Positions 8,153-17,238 are shown, counted from the first letter of the stretch. The stretch is DNA of 64,000 nt from Bin87 sp965220095 (GCA_965220095.1 OZ244805.1:3348001-3412000), one strand, 5' to 3'. Notes: generated from the letters alone by a model not told the origin. Made by a program: numbers and translations.

Positions 8153-9829
8153 CTACTCCACCGACGCTAGATACGGATAGTGTGGTTGGCCGCCCTCGAA
8201 CACGTCAACCTGCACACCGTCGTGTAAAGTTTCCAGCATTTCCTGCGCCTGCGCGCTTTTTTCCGCGTCAGCGCCCTCACCCCAGTATATGGTTACGATG
8301 CTGTCTTCGTTCACTTCGGTATAAGTTAGCCCGTCGAGGAGGGCCGTTTCAGCTGAATCAGCCAACGCAGCCAGAGTTCCATCAAGTATCGCCATGTACT
8401 GACCTTCTTTGACCGCCCGACCGTCAACAATGGAATCGCGCACTGCCTGCGTAACCTCCAGTGTTTCGACCGCTGCAGTGGCTGATTCCATGTTAGCCAG
8501 GTTCTGATCAACCGACAGTTCGGGGTTGAAGCCCAGCATCGCCGCCGTGCCCTGTGGCATCGACTTTGTGGAAACCACGTGCAAAATAATCTCGCCGGTA
8601 TCGGCTCCGGTTGCCTGGTTGGCGGTCAGAATCACGTTGCCGTTGTTGGGCAGGACGATGACATCCTGGGTGCCGGTTTGCCGGGCGGCTGCAATCAGCT
8701 CGTTGGCGCTGGGGTTCAGGGTTTGACCGCCGGGGACTATTGCAGCGCAACCCGCGTCCTGGAAGATTTCGGCAAGGCCCTTGCCGGAGGCCACCGCTAT
8801 GACTGACAGTCCGGGGCGAATCTCAGTCGGCGCCGAACGTTCCCGATGGCCAACCGTCCAGTCCCGATTTTGCAGGCTCATATTGTCAATCTTGACTTCG
8901 TCAATGTCGCCAAAAGCCACGCCGTAGGTCAGCGCCGAGCCGGGGTCTGCGGTGTGTACGTGAATGCGCACGGCCTGCCCACCACCCACAATAACGGTCG
9001 ACTCGGCAATATCGCCAAGGCCGGCGCGCAGAGTGTCCACGTTGAGACCCTCGCCGTGGATTACGAACTGGGTGCAGTAGCCAAACTCTTCGTTCTCGTG
9101 GGCGTCCAGAAAATCAGTGGCAACGGCCACGGACGCAGTTTGATGCGGATCGATGACGCCGCCGATACTCCGCAGCCCCAGGTCGATCGGCGGCCCGTGG
9201 TTCCCTCGCAGGTGCTGCAACGCCCCGCCAATCACGGCAACCACGCCCAGTCCCCCGGAATCGACCACGCCGGCGTCTTTCAGAACCGGCAGTTGCTCAG
9301 GGGTGTACGCCAACGCCGCGATGGCGCCGTCGTAGGCGATTTGCCAGAGGGCGACTACATCCCGCTCTCCGGAATCATTGGCGACCACGGCTGCATCCGA
9401 GGCGCCCCGAATTACGGACAGCATGGTCCCTTCCCGGGGCTGGCTCACCGCGTGGTAGGCGGAATCGGTCGAAGATCGAAAAGCAGCCACCGCGTCGGAG
9501 GATTCGATAATGGCTGCTCCGGCAACACCGTCGGCAAATCCGCGCAGTAGTTGCGACAGAATTACACCACTATTGCCCCGAGCGCCCCAAAATGCGCCGG
9601 TGGCCACGGATTCCGCAACATCACAGGCATCGGTCGCATCAATGTCTTTTTCCATCTGTTCAATGCCAGCCCGCAGGGTCAGCAGCATATTGGTGCCGGT
9701 GTCGCCGTCAGGTACGGGGAACACGTTGAGGGCGTTGGCAGCGTCGCGGTAGAGCTCCATGTACGACACGGCGCCTTGCATGGCCTGGCGCAAATCGGAA
9801 CCTTGCAATACGGTTTTGGACACAGTCAT
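8153..9829 (-). CDS. fakA: DAK2-domain fatty acid kinase (FakA/YloV)
   Basis: FakA phosphorylates fatty acids bound to a DegV/FakB partner. The 558-residue protein begins with a dihydroxyacetone-kinase-like domain carrying the ATP-site motif DGDTGTNM (residues 41-48) and ARGNSGVILSQLLRG. The middle and C-terminal regions match the YloV/FakA architecture, including PNNGNVILTA. The start was placed at ATG 9829 rather than 29 codons upstream: the family begins close to the VLxGxDLR motif, and the upstream frame runs across the predicted promoter at 9862-9870. Partner degV follows after 6 bp and recG closes the group, an order related to the yloV-recG neighbourhood of Firmicutes. Confidence 0.93.
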   Translation of the reverse strand: MTVSKTVLQGSDLRQAMQGAVSYMELYRDAANALNVFPVPDGDTGTNMLLTLRAGIEQMEKDIDATDACDVAESVATGAFWGARGNSGVILSQLLRGFADGVAGAAIIESSDAVAAFRSSTDSAYHAVSQPREGTMLSVIRGASDAAVVANDSGERDVVALWQIAYDGAIAALAYTPEQLPVLKDAGVVDSGGLGVVAVIGGALQHLRGNHGPPIDLGLRSIGGVIDPHQTASVAVATDFLDAHENEEFGYCTQFVIHGEGLNVDTLRAGLGDIAESTVIVGGGQAVRIHVHTADPGSALTYGVAFGDIDEVKIDNMSLQNRDWTVGHRERSAPTEIRPGLSVIAVASGKGLAEIFQDAGCAAIVPGGQTLNPSANELIAAARQTGTQDVIVLPNNGNVILTANQATGADTGEIILHVVSTKSMPQGTAAMLGFNPELSVDQNLANMESATAAVETLEVTQAVRDSIVDGRAVKEGQYMAILDGTLAALADSAETALLDGLTYTEVNEDSIVTIYWGEGADAEKSAQAQEMLETLHDGVQVDVFEGGQPHYPYLASVE

Positions 9830-9861
9830 AATCGCAGCCAATGGTCTAATTTGGTGCCCGG

Positions 9862-9870
9862 AGTATAGCA
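9862..9870 (-). promoter_or_regulatory. Extended -10 promoter element for fakA-degV-recG
   Basis: Minus strand reads TGC then TATACT (9867-9862), an extended -10 with five of six consensus bases. The -35 region is weak. The position excludes the longer fakA start. Confidence 0.55.
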
Positions 9871-9923
9871 TAGGGTACTCGAAACCCCACTCTGGAACTG
9901 TCGCAATTGGTGACAATTTGCGG

Positions 9924-9953
9924 TTGACCGCTTCCGAAAATCACCCATAGAAT
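9924..9953 (+). promoter_or_regulatory. Predicted promoter of ruvB
   Basis: TTGACC (9924-9929), 18 bp, TAGAAT (9948-9953). Transcription would begin near 9960, about 45 nt before the chosen ATG. Confidence 0.65.
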
Positions 9954-10004
9954 GACGACTATCCAGGCCGAGGGTTCGCCCGATGGCCCGTGCGGGGCGG
10001 AACG

Positions 10005-11078
10005 ATGACGTTAGCTGGCCGGCCAGACGAAACAACCGAAGATGAACCCAGGTCGGTGTCCCCGGCAGCACAGGGCGATGACGAGCCGCAAGATACGCGA
10101 TTGCGTCCGGCGCGATTGCAGGACTTTGTCGGTCAGGCTCAGGTGCGCGAAAACCTGAGCATCGCCATGGAAGCCTCTCGCATTCGCGGCGAGCCGCTGG
10201 ATCACGTGGTCATTTATGGCCCTCCCGGTTTGGGTAAAACTACCCTCGCTAATATCATTGCCAACGAGATGGGAGCCGCCATCAAGGTAACTTCGGGCCC
10301 GGCGGTGGAACGCGCCAGCGACATCGCGTCCATCCTGACCGGCCTGCAACCCAACGACGTGCTGTTCATCGACGAAATTCACCGGCTCAATCGGGCAGTG
10401 GAAGAGGTGATGTACTCCGCGATGGAGGATTTTTTCCTGTCGTGGGTGGTTGGAAAAGGGCTGTCGGCGCGGAGCATAAACCTTAGAATCAATCCATTTA
10501 CCCTGGTGGGCGCCACCACCAGGTATTCCCTCATCAGCGCTCCCCTGCGCGACCGGTTCGGTTCGGTGTTTCGGCTGGATTACTATAATGACGCAGACAT
10601 GGAAACGGTGGTGAACCGGTCCTCCAGCATCATGGGCATCGATTCTGATGCAGATGGATTGCACGAAGTGGCGGTCCGGTCGCGCGGTACACCCCGTATC
10701 GCAAACCGGCTGCTGCGCCGCGCCCGCGACTACGCCCTGGTCAAAGCTGATAACCGCATCACCGGCCCGGTGGCCCGCGACTCGCTCGACCGCCTGGGTG
10801 TGGATTCGAGGGGACTGGATGAAACCGACCACCGCCTGCTCACCAACATCATCGACAAATTCAACGGCGGGCCAGTGGGCCTGGACACGCTGGCCGCATC
10901 GCTCAGCGAAGACGCCAGCACAGTAATGGAAGTGCTGGAACCGTTCCTGCTGCAACAGGGCTTCCTGGAGCGAACCCCCCGGGGGCGCGTAGCCACCCGG
11001 TTGGCCTACGAATATCTGGGATGGCCCTGGGCGGGATCAGCGGTCGACCCCAGGCAACAGGCTCAACTGTTCGATTAA
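10005..11078 (+). CDS. ruvB: Holliday junction branch migration helicase RuvB
   Basis: RuvB is the hexameric AAA+ motor that drives branch migration with RuvA. The 357-residue protein shows LRPARLQDFVGQ (33-44), Walker A GPPGLGKTT (72-80), Walker B FIDEIHRL, sensor GATTR, the arginine-finger region PLRDRFG, and the C-terminal winged-helix domain with LDTLAASLSED and TPRGRVATRLAYEYLG. ATG 10005 was chosen over GTG 9990 because GGGGCGG lies just upstream of it. ruvA and ruvC are not in the window. Divergent from fakA. Confidence 0.97.
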   Translation: MTLAGRPDETTEDEPRSVSPAAQGDDEPQDTRLRPARLQDFVGQAQVRENLSIAMEASRIRGEPLDHVVIYGPPGLGKTTLANIIANEMGAAIKVTSGPAVERASDIASILTGLQPNDVLFIDEIHRLNRAVEEVMYSAMEDFFLSWVVGKGLSARSINLRINPFTLVGATTRYSLISAPLRDRFGSVFRLDYYNDADMETVVNRSSSIMGIDSDADGLHEVAVRSRGTPRIANRLLRRARDYALVKADNRITGPVARDSLDRLGVDSRGLDETDHRLLTNIIDKFNGGPVGLDTLAASLSEDASTVMEVLEPFLLQQGFLERTPRGRVATRLAYEYLGWPWAGSAVDPRQQAQLFD

Positions 11079-11127
11079 GTATTACCCAGGTTGGAGCCCC
11101 GGCTCGATGCGGCGGGTTTTAGCGTAA

Positions 11128-11189
11128 TTACATAACGTAATCAATTCGCCTGCCACATCCTGTTTATTAATGGCGTCACTTTACATAAC
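11128..11189. repeat. Two copies of TTACATAAC upstream of the F420 promoter
   Basis: Identical 9-mers at 11128-11136 and 11181-11189. The first lies inside a small dyad, ATTAC-5-GTAAT (11127-11141). They could be regulator-binding sites for the operon; AT-rich chance repeats are the alternative. Confidence 0.35.
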
Positions 11190-11223
11190 AAACGATCACG
11201 ATGCAGAGGACTCGCCCCCAGCC

Positions 11224-11252
11224 TTGAATACTGGCTACCATCTGAATACAAT
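11224..11252 (+). promoter_or_regulatory. Predicted promoter of the F420 operon
   Basis: TTGAAT (11224-11229), 17 bp, TACAAT (11247-11252). Predicted RNA start near 11259 leaves a ~31-nt leader with AGGAAA before the ATG at 11290, so it also decides the cofG start. Confidence 0.65.
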
Positions 11253-11289
11253 GGTTTGGGTTGATTATGCTGTGTCCAGGAAACAATCA

Positions 11290-12525
11290 ATGAGCTCCCC
11301 GGCAATGAGTCCCCCGATTGCGATGCAGGGAAACGCTATCCCCGTCGGTTTGCTTGAATGCACCGCCGGTGGATCGCGTTTGTCCGATGCTGAAGCGCGC
11401 CGACTGATTGCAGCCGACGACGAAGCCATCGGGGACCTGTGCCTGGCGGCCGCTGAACTTCGCGACCGGGGCAAGGGCCGAATCATCACTTTCTCACCAA
11501 AGGTATTCATCCCTCTGACTCGGTTGTGCCGCGATTTCTGCGGCTACTGTACCTTCCGGCAAGCGCCGTCAGAAGCGGACAACCTGTATCTCTCCGAGGA
11601 CGAGGTTTTGGCGGTAGCGAAAGCCGGCCAGCGTCTCGGATGTACCGAAGCCCTGTTCACGTTGGGCGAGCGACCCGAACAGCGCTACCCCGAGGCGCAG
11701 GATTGGTTGCGCGCTCACGGCCACCGCACGACTCTGGGCTACCTGACCACCATGTGCCAGCGCGTGTTTGAAGAAACCGAGCTGCTGCCCCACGGCAACC
11801 CGGGCACGATGAGTCGGCGGGAGTTGCAGGCATTGCAACCGAGCAACCCGTCGGTAGGCATCATGCTGGAAAGTGTGAGTCCCCGCCTTTACGAGAGCGG
11901 CGGGCCGCACGAATTTGCTCCCAGCAAGCGACCCCGGGTGCGTCTTCGCACCATCGAACTGGCCGGCGAATTGGGCATCCCGTTCACGACCGGCATCCTG
12001 ATCGGCATTGGTGAAACCCGCACGGAGCGCATTGACTCGCTGCTCGCGATTCGCAATTTGCACGAGCGGTTTGGGCACGTGCAGGAAGTAATCGTACAAA
12101 ACTTCCGCGCTAAAACCGACACGCCCATGGCTGGCGTGGCCGATGCGCCTCCGCTCGAGTTGCTGTGGACGACCGCAGTCGCTCGGCTGATACTCGGCGC
12201 CGATGTGAATCTGCAGGTGCCGCCCAATCTCAGCGAGAACTACGAACGATACATCGCCGCCGGAATCAACGACTGGGGCGGCGTGTCGCCGCTGACCATC
12301 GACTACGTAAATCCGGAGGCGCCGTGGCCGCAACTGGCCGAACTGGAACGACGCACCGCGGCAGCCGGGTATGAGTTGCGTCCCAGGCTACCGGTGTATC
12401 CCGAATACTTTGCCGGAGGGTCGCAATGGCCGCTTCCGGCAGCGTTACGCGAAAAGCTGCTCAACCTGACCGATTCAGAAGGTTACGTGAAAGGGGGAAT
12501 CCAACGCTATGCCGGAATCCAATAA
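11290..12525 (+). CDS. cofG: 7,8-didemethyl-8-hydroxy-5-deazariboflavin synthase subunit CofG
   Basis: CofG is a radical SAM enzyme that, with CofH, builds the deazaflavin chromophore Fo of coenzyme F420. The 411-residue protein has the cluster motif CxxxCxxC (C80, C84, C87 in CRDFCGYCTF), then FTLGERPE, GIMLESVSPRLYE and the TGILIGIGET segment typical of CofG. The longest frame begins at 11170, but the predicted promoter (11224-11252) lies inside that extension and AGGAAA precedes ATG 11290, so the shorter start is preferred. It overlaps cofH by 17 bp. The four cof genes are tightly packed, so they are probably one transcript. Confidence 0.95.
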   Translation: MSSPAMSPPIAMQGNAIPVGLLECTAGGSRLSDAEARRLIAADDEAIGDLCLAAAELRDRGKGRIITFSPKVFIPLTRLCRDFCGYCTFRQAPSEADNLYLSEDEVLAVAKAGQRLGCTEALFTLGERPEQRYPEAQDWLRAHGHRTTLGYLTTMCQRVFEETELLPHGNPGTMSRRELQALQPSNPSVGIMLESVSPRLYESGGPHEFAPSKRPRVRLRTIELAGELGIPFTTGILIGIGETRTERIDSLLAIRNLHERFGHVQEVIVQNFRAKTDTPMAGVADAPPLELLWTTAVARLILGADVNLQVPPNLSENYERYIAAGINDWGGVSPLTIDYVNPEAPWPQLAELERRTAAAGYELRPRLPVYPEYFAGGSQWPLPAALREKLLNLTDSEGYVKGGIQRYAGIQ

Positions 12526-13828
12526 CCAGAACTCACCCGCAACGATGTCCGCTTTGGTGTCAACGTTGCGCCCCGAAGCGGCCTCGGTGCTGGATCGTGC
12601 CCTTGCTGGCGAAGATATTTCAGTGTCGGACGGGGAAGTTTTATTCGGAACGCATGGGCCTGAATTCACCGCGCTTATGATGGTTGCGGATGAACTCCGC
12701 CGGCGAGCCGTTGGCGACCTGGTGACCTATGTGGTCAACCGGAACATCAACTTTACCAACGTGTGCATCAAGCGCTGCGGCTTCTGCGCCTTCAGTCGCG
12801 ACTTTAGGCAGGAAGAAGGTTATTTCCTGCCTGTCAATGAGATAATCCGACGTGCTAAAGAAGCCCAGCAGTACGGCGCAACCGAAGTGTGCGTCCAGGC
12901 CGGTTTGCCGCCCCAGATGGAGGGCGACCTCTACATCAAGCTGTGCGAAGCCATCAAGCAGGAACTCCCGGATATGCACGTCCACGGGTTCTCCCCGGAG
13001 GAGGTGCTGTACGGCTCGATACGTTCCAAGTGCTCGATTCGAGACTACTTGCAGGGCCTGAAAGACGCCGGCGTGGGTAGCCTGCCCGGAACCTCGGCTG
13101 AGGTGCTGGACCAGGAATTGCGCGACCTCATTTCGCCGGGTCGCATTACGGTTGACCAGTGGATTGAGGTTATTACTACCGCTCACGACCTGGGCATACC
13201 CACCACGTCCACGGTAATGTTCGGCCATGTCGAAACCAACGCACAAATCGTCAAGCACATCGCCCTGCTGAGAGACATCCAGAAAACCACCGGCGGTTTC
13301 ACCGAGTTTGTTCCGCTGAGTTTCGTCAACTCGGAAGCCCCCATGTTTTTGCAAGGTACGGTCGACAATGTGCGTTCCGGCCCGTCCGGAATGGACGTGG
13401 TGAAGGTGCACGCCATCGCCCGCATCATGCTGAATAACTGGATCCCCAACATCCAGGCGTCCTGGGTCAAAGAAGGTAGCCGGATGTCGCAACTGCTGCT
13501 GACCGCCGGCGTCAACGACCTCGGCGGCACGCTGATCAACGAAAGTATTTCCACCTCCGCCGGCGCTGCCCACGGTCAGCTGATGCGGCCGGGCGAGTTC
13601 CGCGGCATGATCCGGGAAGCGGGACGCACGCCCGCGGAACGCTACACAACCTACGGCCTGCGACGTGTATTCAGCGAGGTGGATGAGATTGTGGACCCGC
13701 TGGATCTGGTCGGCGACAACGTCGAGGAGATCTTCGGTTCCTACAACCAGCTGGTTAAACTCGACACCTACCGTTTCGAGCACCCGCGCGCTGAGCGCGA
13801 GCGAGCGGAAGCCCAACAGCAGGTTTAA
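12509..13828 (+). CDS. cofH: 5-amino-6-(D-ribitylamino)uracil--L-tyrosine 4-hydroxyphenyl transferase CofH
   Basis: CofH is the second radical SAM half of Fo synthase and couples tyrosine to the flavin precursor 5-amino-6-ribitylaminouracil. The 439-residue protein shows NINFTNVC followed by CxxxCxxC (C86, C90, C93 in CIKRCGFCAF), then the HVHGFSPEEV and PGTSAEVLDQELR segments typical of the MqnE/MqnC/CofH group, and NDLGGTLINESIS near the C-terminus. Neighbouring cofG and cofD favour CofH over menaquinone futalosine enzymes. The ATG is preceded by GGGGG within the end of cofG, a 17-bp overlap that suggests coupled translation. Confidence 0.94.
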   Translation: MPESNNQNSPATMSALVSTLRPEAASVLDRALAGEDISVSDGEVLFGTHGPEFTALMMVADELRRRAVGDLVTYVVNRNINFTNVCIKRCGFCAFSRDFRQEEGYFLPVNEIIRRAKEAQQYGATEVCVQAGLPPQMEGDLYIKLCEAIKQELPDMHVHGFSPEEVLYGSIRSKCSIRDYLQGLKDAGVGSLPGTSAEVLDQELRDLISPGRITVDQWIEVITTAHDLGIPTTSTVMFGHVETNAQIVKHIALLRDIQKTTGGFTEFVPLSFVNSEAPMFLQGTVDNVRSGPSGMDVVKVHAIARIMLNNWIPNIQASWVKEGSRMSQLLLTAGVNDLGGTLINESISTSAGAAHGQLMRPGEFRGMIREAGRTPAERYTTYGLRRVFSEVDEIVDPLDLVGDNVEEIFGSYNQLVKLDTYRFEHPRAERERAEAQQQV

Positions 13829-13831
13829 ACG

Positions 13832-14794
13832 GTGGAGGGAACCGCTCACGGGCTGGTATTGGCTCTCGCCGGCGGAGTCGGCGGCGCCAAGCTTGCATTG
13901 GGCCTGACTAAAATCCTGCCGCCGGAGCGCCTCGTTATCGTCGTCAATACCGGCGATGATGAAGAGTTCCACGGTCTGCACGTCTCACCCGATCTGGACA
14001 CGATGACGTACACGTTGTCCGGTTTGTATAATCAGGAGACCGGTTGGGGCATGTCTGGCGACAGTTTTAACACCCTGGGGATGCTCAACCGGCTCGGCTC
14101 CGATACCTGGTTCAACTTGGGCGATTTGGACTTTGCCATGCACATCCGGCGCACCGAGCTGTTGCGGCGCGGCGCCACGCTGTCCGAAGTTACCGCCGAG
14201 TTGACCGGACGACTCGGCATCCAGCACAGCGTCATTCCGATGAGCGACGATCCGGTGCGAACTGTTCTCGACACCGACGCCGGAACTCTGGCCATGCAGG
14301 AGTATTTTGTCCGTTACCGCGCTGAACCCAAAGTGAACGCCATTCGCTACGTTGGCGCCGCCGCAGCGAAACCTTCTCCGGCGTTTGCGAACGCATTGCA
14401 AGAGGGTGAAACCATAATTTTTTGTCCGTCGAACCCATATCTCAGCGTGGCCCCGATCATGGCTATTCCCGGCGTTCGGGATGCAATTGCAGCGCGCTCC
14501 GGTAACCGAATCGCGGTAAGTCCAATCGTGGGCGGCGCAGCCGTGCGCGGCCCGGCCGGCAAAATCATGGCAGAGCTGGGCGGGACGGTTTCGTCGGTCG
14601 GTGTGGCACGGGAATACCGGGACTTGTGCGACATCCTGGTGGTAGATTCGCAAGATGCAGACCTCGCTGACGACATCTCTCGCGAAGGAATCCACCCGGC
14701 CGTGACAGATACAATCATGAACAATGATGCCGATAAAATTGCTCTGGCGAAATCAGTTTTGGAACTGGCACGCCGAGTGGAGCGTGCAGTATGA
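13832..14794 (+). CDS. cofD: 2-phospho-L-lactate (or PEP) transferase CofD
   Basis: CofD joins the activated three-carbon unit (lactyl- or enolpyruvyl-diphospho-guanosine) to Fo, giving F420-0 or dehydro-F420-0. The 320-residue protein begins with the nucleotide-site glycine motif LALAGGVGGAKLALGL (10-25), followed by VNTGDDEEFHGLHVSPDLDT and the PSNPYLSVAPIMAIPG segment characteristic of CofD/FbiA. GTG start three bases after the cofH stop; it overlaps cofC by four bases (ATGA). Whether phospholactate or phosphoenolpyruvate is the substrate cannot be told from sequence alone. Confidence 0.95.
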   Translation: MEGTAHGLVLALAGGVGGAKLALGLTKILPPERLVIVVNTGDDEEFHGLHVSPDLDTMTYTLSGLYNQETGWGMSGDSFNTLGMLNRLGSDTWFNLGDLDFAMHIRRTELLRRGATLSEVTAELTGRLGIQHSVIPMSDDPVRTVLDTDAGTLAMQEYFVRYRAEPKVNAIRYVGAAAAKPSPAFANALQEGETIIFCPSNPYLSVAPIMAIPGVRDAIAARSGNRIAVSPIVGGAAVRGPAGKIMAELGGTVSSVGVAREYRDLCDILVVDSQDADLADDISREGIHPAVTDTIMNNDADKIALAKSVLELARRVERAV

Positions 14795-15462
14795 CCACCG
14801 ACACACCGGTCAATAGCAACCCAACGGTCGTGCCAGTGATACCGATGAAGCCGCTGGCCGATTGCAAAACGCGCTTGTCAAGACGTATGTCTCCGAACGA
14901 ACGCGCTAACCTCACGATGGGGATGTTGCGCCGGGTTCTGCTTGCCATCCGCGGCTCCGGGATTGAGGTCTTCTGGGTAGTTGGCGGCGACACGCGTGTT
15001 CGCAACCTGTCCCGGAACCTGGGAGCCACCTGGATGGAGGACCTGGGTCGCAACCTGAATGACACGCTAACCAAATCATTCGAAAACGCCAGAATGCGGG
15101 GCGTGTCGGCGCTGTATTTGCCCGGCGACCTTCCTTTCATCAAACCCAGCGACATCCACCAGCTGATCCGCAGCGCGGCACACCAGCATAACGTAACCCT
15201 GTCACCGGCACGTCGCGACGGCGGAACCAACGCCATCCTGGTGCCTTACGATCTGATTCCCTATTTCCGGCCCGAGTTGGGCGGCGACAGTTTCCGCAAG
15301 CACGTGTCCACGGCGGCTCGCATGGGTGTATCGTTGGCCTTTTATTACAGCTCCGGTATGGGTTTTGACCTGGATGATGGTTCAGACCTGGACGAATACG
15401 AGATGATGGAGCCGGGTCTACTGGAGCGCCTGATGGGAACCCGGCGGACCGGGAGCCGGTGA
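14791..15462 (+). CDS. cofC: 2-phospho-L-lactate (or PEP) guanylyltransferase CofC
   Basis: CofC activates phospholactate or phosphoenolpyruvate with GTP to provide the substrate of CofD. The 223-residue protein has the compact nucleotidyltransferase fold: VPVIPMKPLADCKTRLS near the start (the signature loop), LYLPGDLPFI in the middle, and the SPARRDGGTNAILVP motif typical of CofC/FbiD. It overlaps cofD by 4 bp and its stop overlaps the GTG of the next gene by 4 bp. The glutamate ligase needed to finish F420 (CofE/FbiB) is not in the window. Confidence 0.94.
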   Translation: MTTDTPVNSNPTVVPVIPMKPLADCKTRLSRRMSPNERANLTMGMLRRVLLAIRGSGIEVFWVVGGDTRVRNLSRNLGATWMEDLGRNLNDTLTKSFENARMRGVSALYLPGDLPFIKPSDIHQLIRSAAHQHNVTLSPARRDGGTNAILVPYDLIPYFRPELGGDSFRKHVSTAARMGVSLAFYYSSGMGFDLDDGSDLDEYEMMEPGLLERLMGTRRTGSR

Positions 15463-16442
15463 ACGCCATGGTTAAACTGGGATGCCTATTGCCCACCCGC
15501 GGGCTGTTGCTTGCAGATAAAAAACCCACCGACGCAGAATCGGTGCTGCGACTCGCCACCTGGGCCGAAGAGGCCGGCCTGGACTCCGTGTGGGTTGGGG
15601 ACAGCTTAACCGCCAAGCCGCGCCTGGAGGCCATGACCACCCTGGCCGCTATCGCTGCCCGCACCTCCCGCGTGAGACTGGGAACGGCCGTTATGCTGAT
15701 GGCGCTGCGACACCCCGTGCTGTTGGCTCAAATGATGGGCACGGTTGACCTGATTTCCGGGGGCCGGTTGCAGCTGGGAATTGGCGTGGGAGGCGCGTTC
15801 AACGCGATGCAACAGGCCGAGTGGCGCAACGCCAGTGTAAACCAGCGCACGCGGGTGCGTCGGCTGGAAGAAATGCTGAAAGTCGTCAAGGGACTGGGCA
15901 GCGGCCAGCCGTTCACCCATTCCGGACCAAACTTTGAGCTCGACGATGCGGTAATGGAGCCGGCGCCGGTGCAACCCGGGGGTGTTCCCGTTTACCTGGG
16001 CGTGCACTGGCACGGGCGCGGCGATGGCCAGGGCGCACAACGGGAACGGCAGGCTCGCCGCGCCGCACGTCTCGCTGATGGCGCAATCTCCATCTCCGCA
16101 ACTCCGGACGAATTTGTGGAGCTCACCGACACGGTGCGGGGCTATTGCCAGGAATACGGCCGGGATCCTGACGCCATGTCCTCGGTGATGTATCTCACCG
16201 TAAACCTCGACGAAGACACCAACCGGGCGCAGGCTGAGGCCGAAGACTGGTTGCTGGGTTACTACGGCGCCAACATCTGGGGGGATCGGTGGGGGCCGTT
16301 TGGCGACGCCGAAAGGGTCCGCGAACGTGTCCAGGCTTATGCCGAAGCCGGCGCCGACCAGATCGTGGTGCGTTTTGCCTCCTACCGACAGGAAGAGCAG
16401 ATGCAGACCTTCCTGGAACAGGTGTCCCCTCACTTCCGTTAA
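15459..16442 (+). CDS. LLM-class (probably F420-dependent) oxidoreductase
   Basis: A 327-residue luciferase-like monooxygenase-fold protein. Family marks: LATWAEEAGLDSVWVGDS (about 29-46), RVRLGTAVMLMALRHPVLLAQMMGTVD, SGGRLQLGIGVGG, and ADGAISISATPDEF. The family uses F420 or FMN to move hydride to varied substrates; location as the fifth gene of the F420 operon, with 4-bp overlap to cofC, favours F420. Substrate unknown. GTG 15459 overlaps the cofC stop; ATG 15468 is a possible alternative. Cytosolic. Confidence 0.88.
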   Translation: MNAMVKLGCLLPTRGLLLADKKPTDAESVLRLATWAEEAGLDSVWVGDSLTAKPRLEAMTTLAAIAARTSRVRLGTAVMLMALRHPVLLAQMMGTVDLISGGRLQLGIGVGGAFNAMQQAEWRNASVNQRTRVRRLEEMLKVVKGLGSGQPFTHSGPNFELDDAVMEPAPVQPGGVPVYLGVHWHGRGDGQGAQRERQARRAARLADGAISISATPDEFVELTDTVRGYCQEYGRDPDAMSSVMYLTVNLDEDTNRAQAEAEDWLLGYYGANIWGDRWGPFGDAERVRERVQAYAEAGADQIVVRFASYRQEEQMQTFLEQVSPHFR

Positions 16443-16464
16443 CGATCGTTGAGCGAGGTTTCGA

Positions 16465-17238
16465 GTGTATCCAGTTGAACTTTCCGGCAAAAACGCCGTA
16501 ATCTTTGGCGTCGCCAACGACCGCAGCATCGCCTGGGCCATCGCCAAAACTTTGGCCCACGCTGGAGCCCGCATCGCGTTGACCTATCAAAACGAGCGCC
16601 TCAAAGATCGGGTAGCGCGCCTCGCCGACACGCTGGATGACGCGGTAATCCTGCCCTGCGACGCCTCGGAAGATGAACAGATCGGGCACGTGTTTGAGAT
16701 GCTGGCCAGCGAGATGGGTTCGCTGTCCATCCTTGTGCACAGCATCGCTTTCGCCAATCGAGAAGATTTGTCCGGTCGACTGGCGGACACCGGGCGCGAT
16801 GGCTTCCGTCTCGCATTGGAAATCAGCGCGTTCACCCTGTTGCCCATGGTGCGCCACGCGGCGCCACTGATGAAATCCGGGGGCAGCGTCATTGCGATGA
16901 CCTTCAACGCCTCCAGCCGAGTCTATCCCGGCTACAACGTCATGGGCACCGCCAAGGCGGCCCTGGAGCACGAAGTACGGCAACTCGCCCACGAATACGG
17001 CGGCGACAACATCAGGGTGAATGCAATATCTGCCGGCCCGGTGGACACCCTCGCGGCTCGTGGAATCAGCGGTTTCCTCGACATGAAACGCGCCCACGCC
17101 GACAAAGCTCCATTGCAGCGCAACATTACCGCCGACGAAGTTGCCAAGTCGGCGCTGTTCCTGTGCAGCGACCTTTCCAGCGCAATTACCGGTGCGGTTC
17201 TGCCGGTTGATGCCGGATATCACATCATGGCGGTCTGA
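16465..17238 (+). CDS. fabI: Enoyl-[acyl-carrier-protein] reductase (NADH) FabI
   Basis: FabI reduces trans-2-enoyl-ACP in the last step of each fatty-acid elongation round. The 257-residue short-chain dehydrogenase begins SGKNAVIFGVANDRSIAWAIA (nucleotide-binding turn typical of FabI, not FabG) and has the FabI catalytic pair Y157-x6-K164 in the segment YPGYNVMGTAKAALE. The C-terminal NITADEVAKSALFLCSDLSSAITG matches the family. Start is GTG 16465. It follows the LLM gene after 22 bp and probably belongs to the same transcript. Another ACP-pathway group (fabD, acpP) lies at 34.7-36.5 kb. Confidence 0.95.
   Translation: MYPVELSGKNAVIFGVANDRSIAWAIAKTLAHAGARIALTYQNERLKDRVARLADTLDDAVILPCDASEDEQIGHVFEMLASEMGSLSILVHSIAFANREDLSGRLADTGRDGFRLALEISAFTLLPMVRHAAPLMKSGGSVIAMTFNASSRVYPGYNVMGTAKAALEHEVRQLAHEYGGDNIRVNAISAGPVDTLAARGISGFLDMKRAHADKAPLQRNITADEVAKSALFLCSDLSSAITGAVLPVDAGYHIMAV

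Noticed and set aside
11079..11120. Intrinsic terminator after ruvB
   Set aside because: Only a 4-bp CCCG/CGGG stem before TTTT; too weak to report.
11170..11289. N-terminal extension of CofG
   Set aside because: A good promoter lies within it and a ribosome site precedes ATG 11290.
12641..13981. A 446-codon open frame on the minus strand
   Set aside because: Antisense to cofH and cofD, which are unambiguous; no domain or ribosome site.
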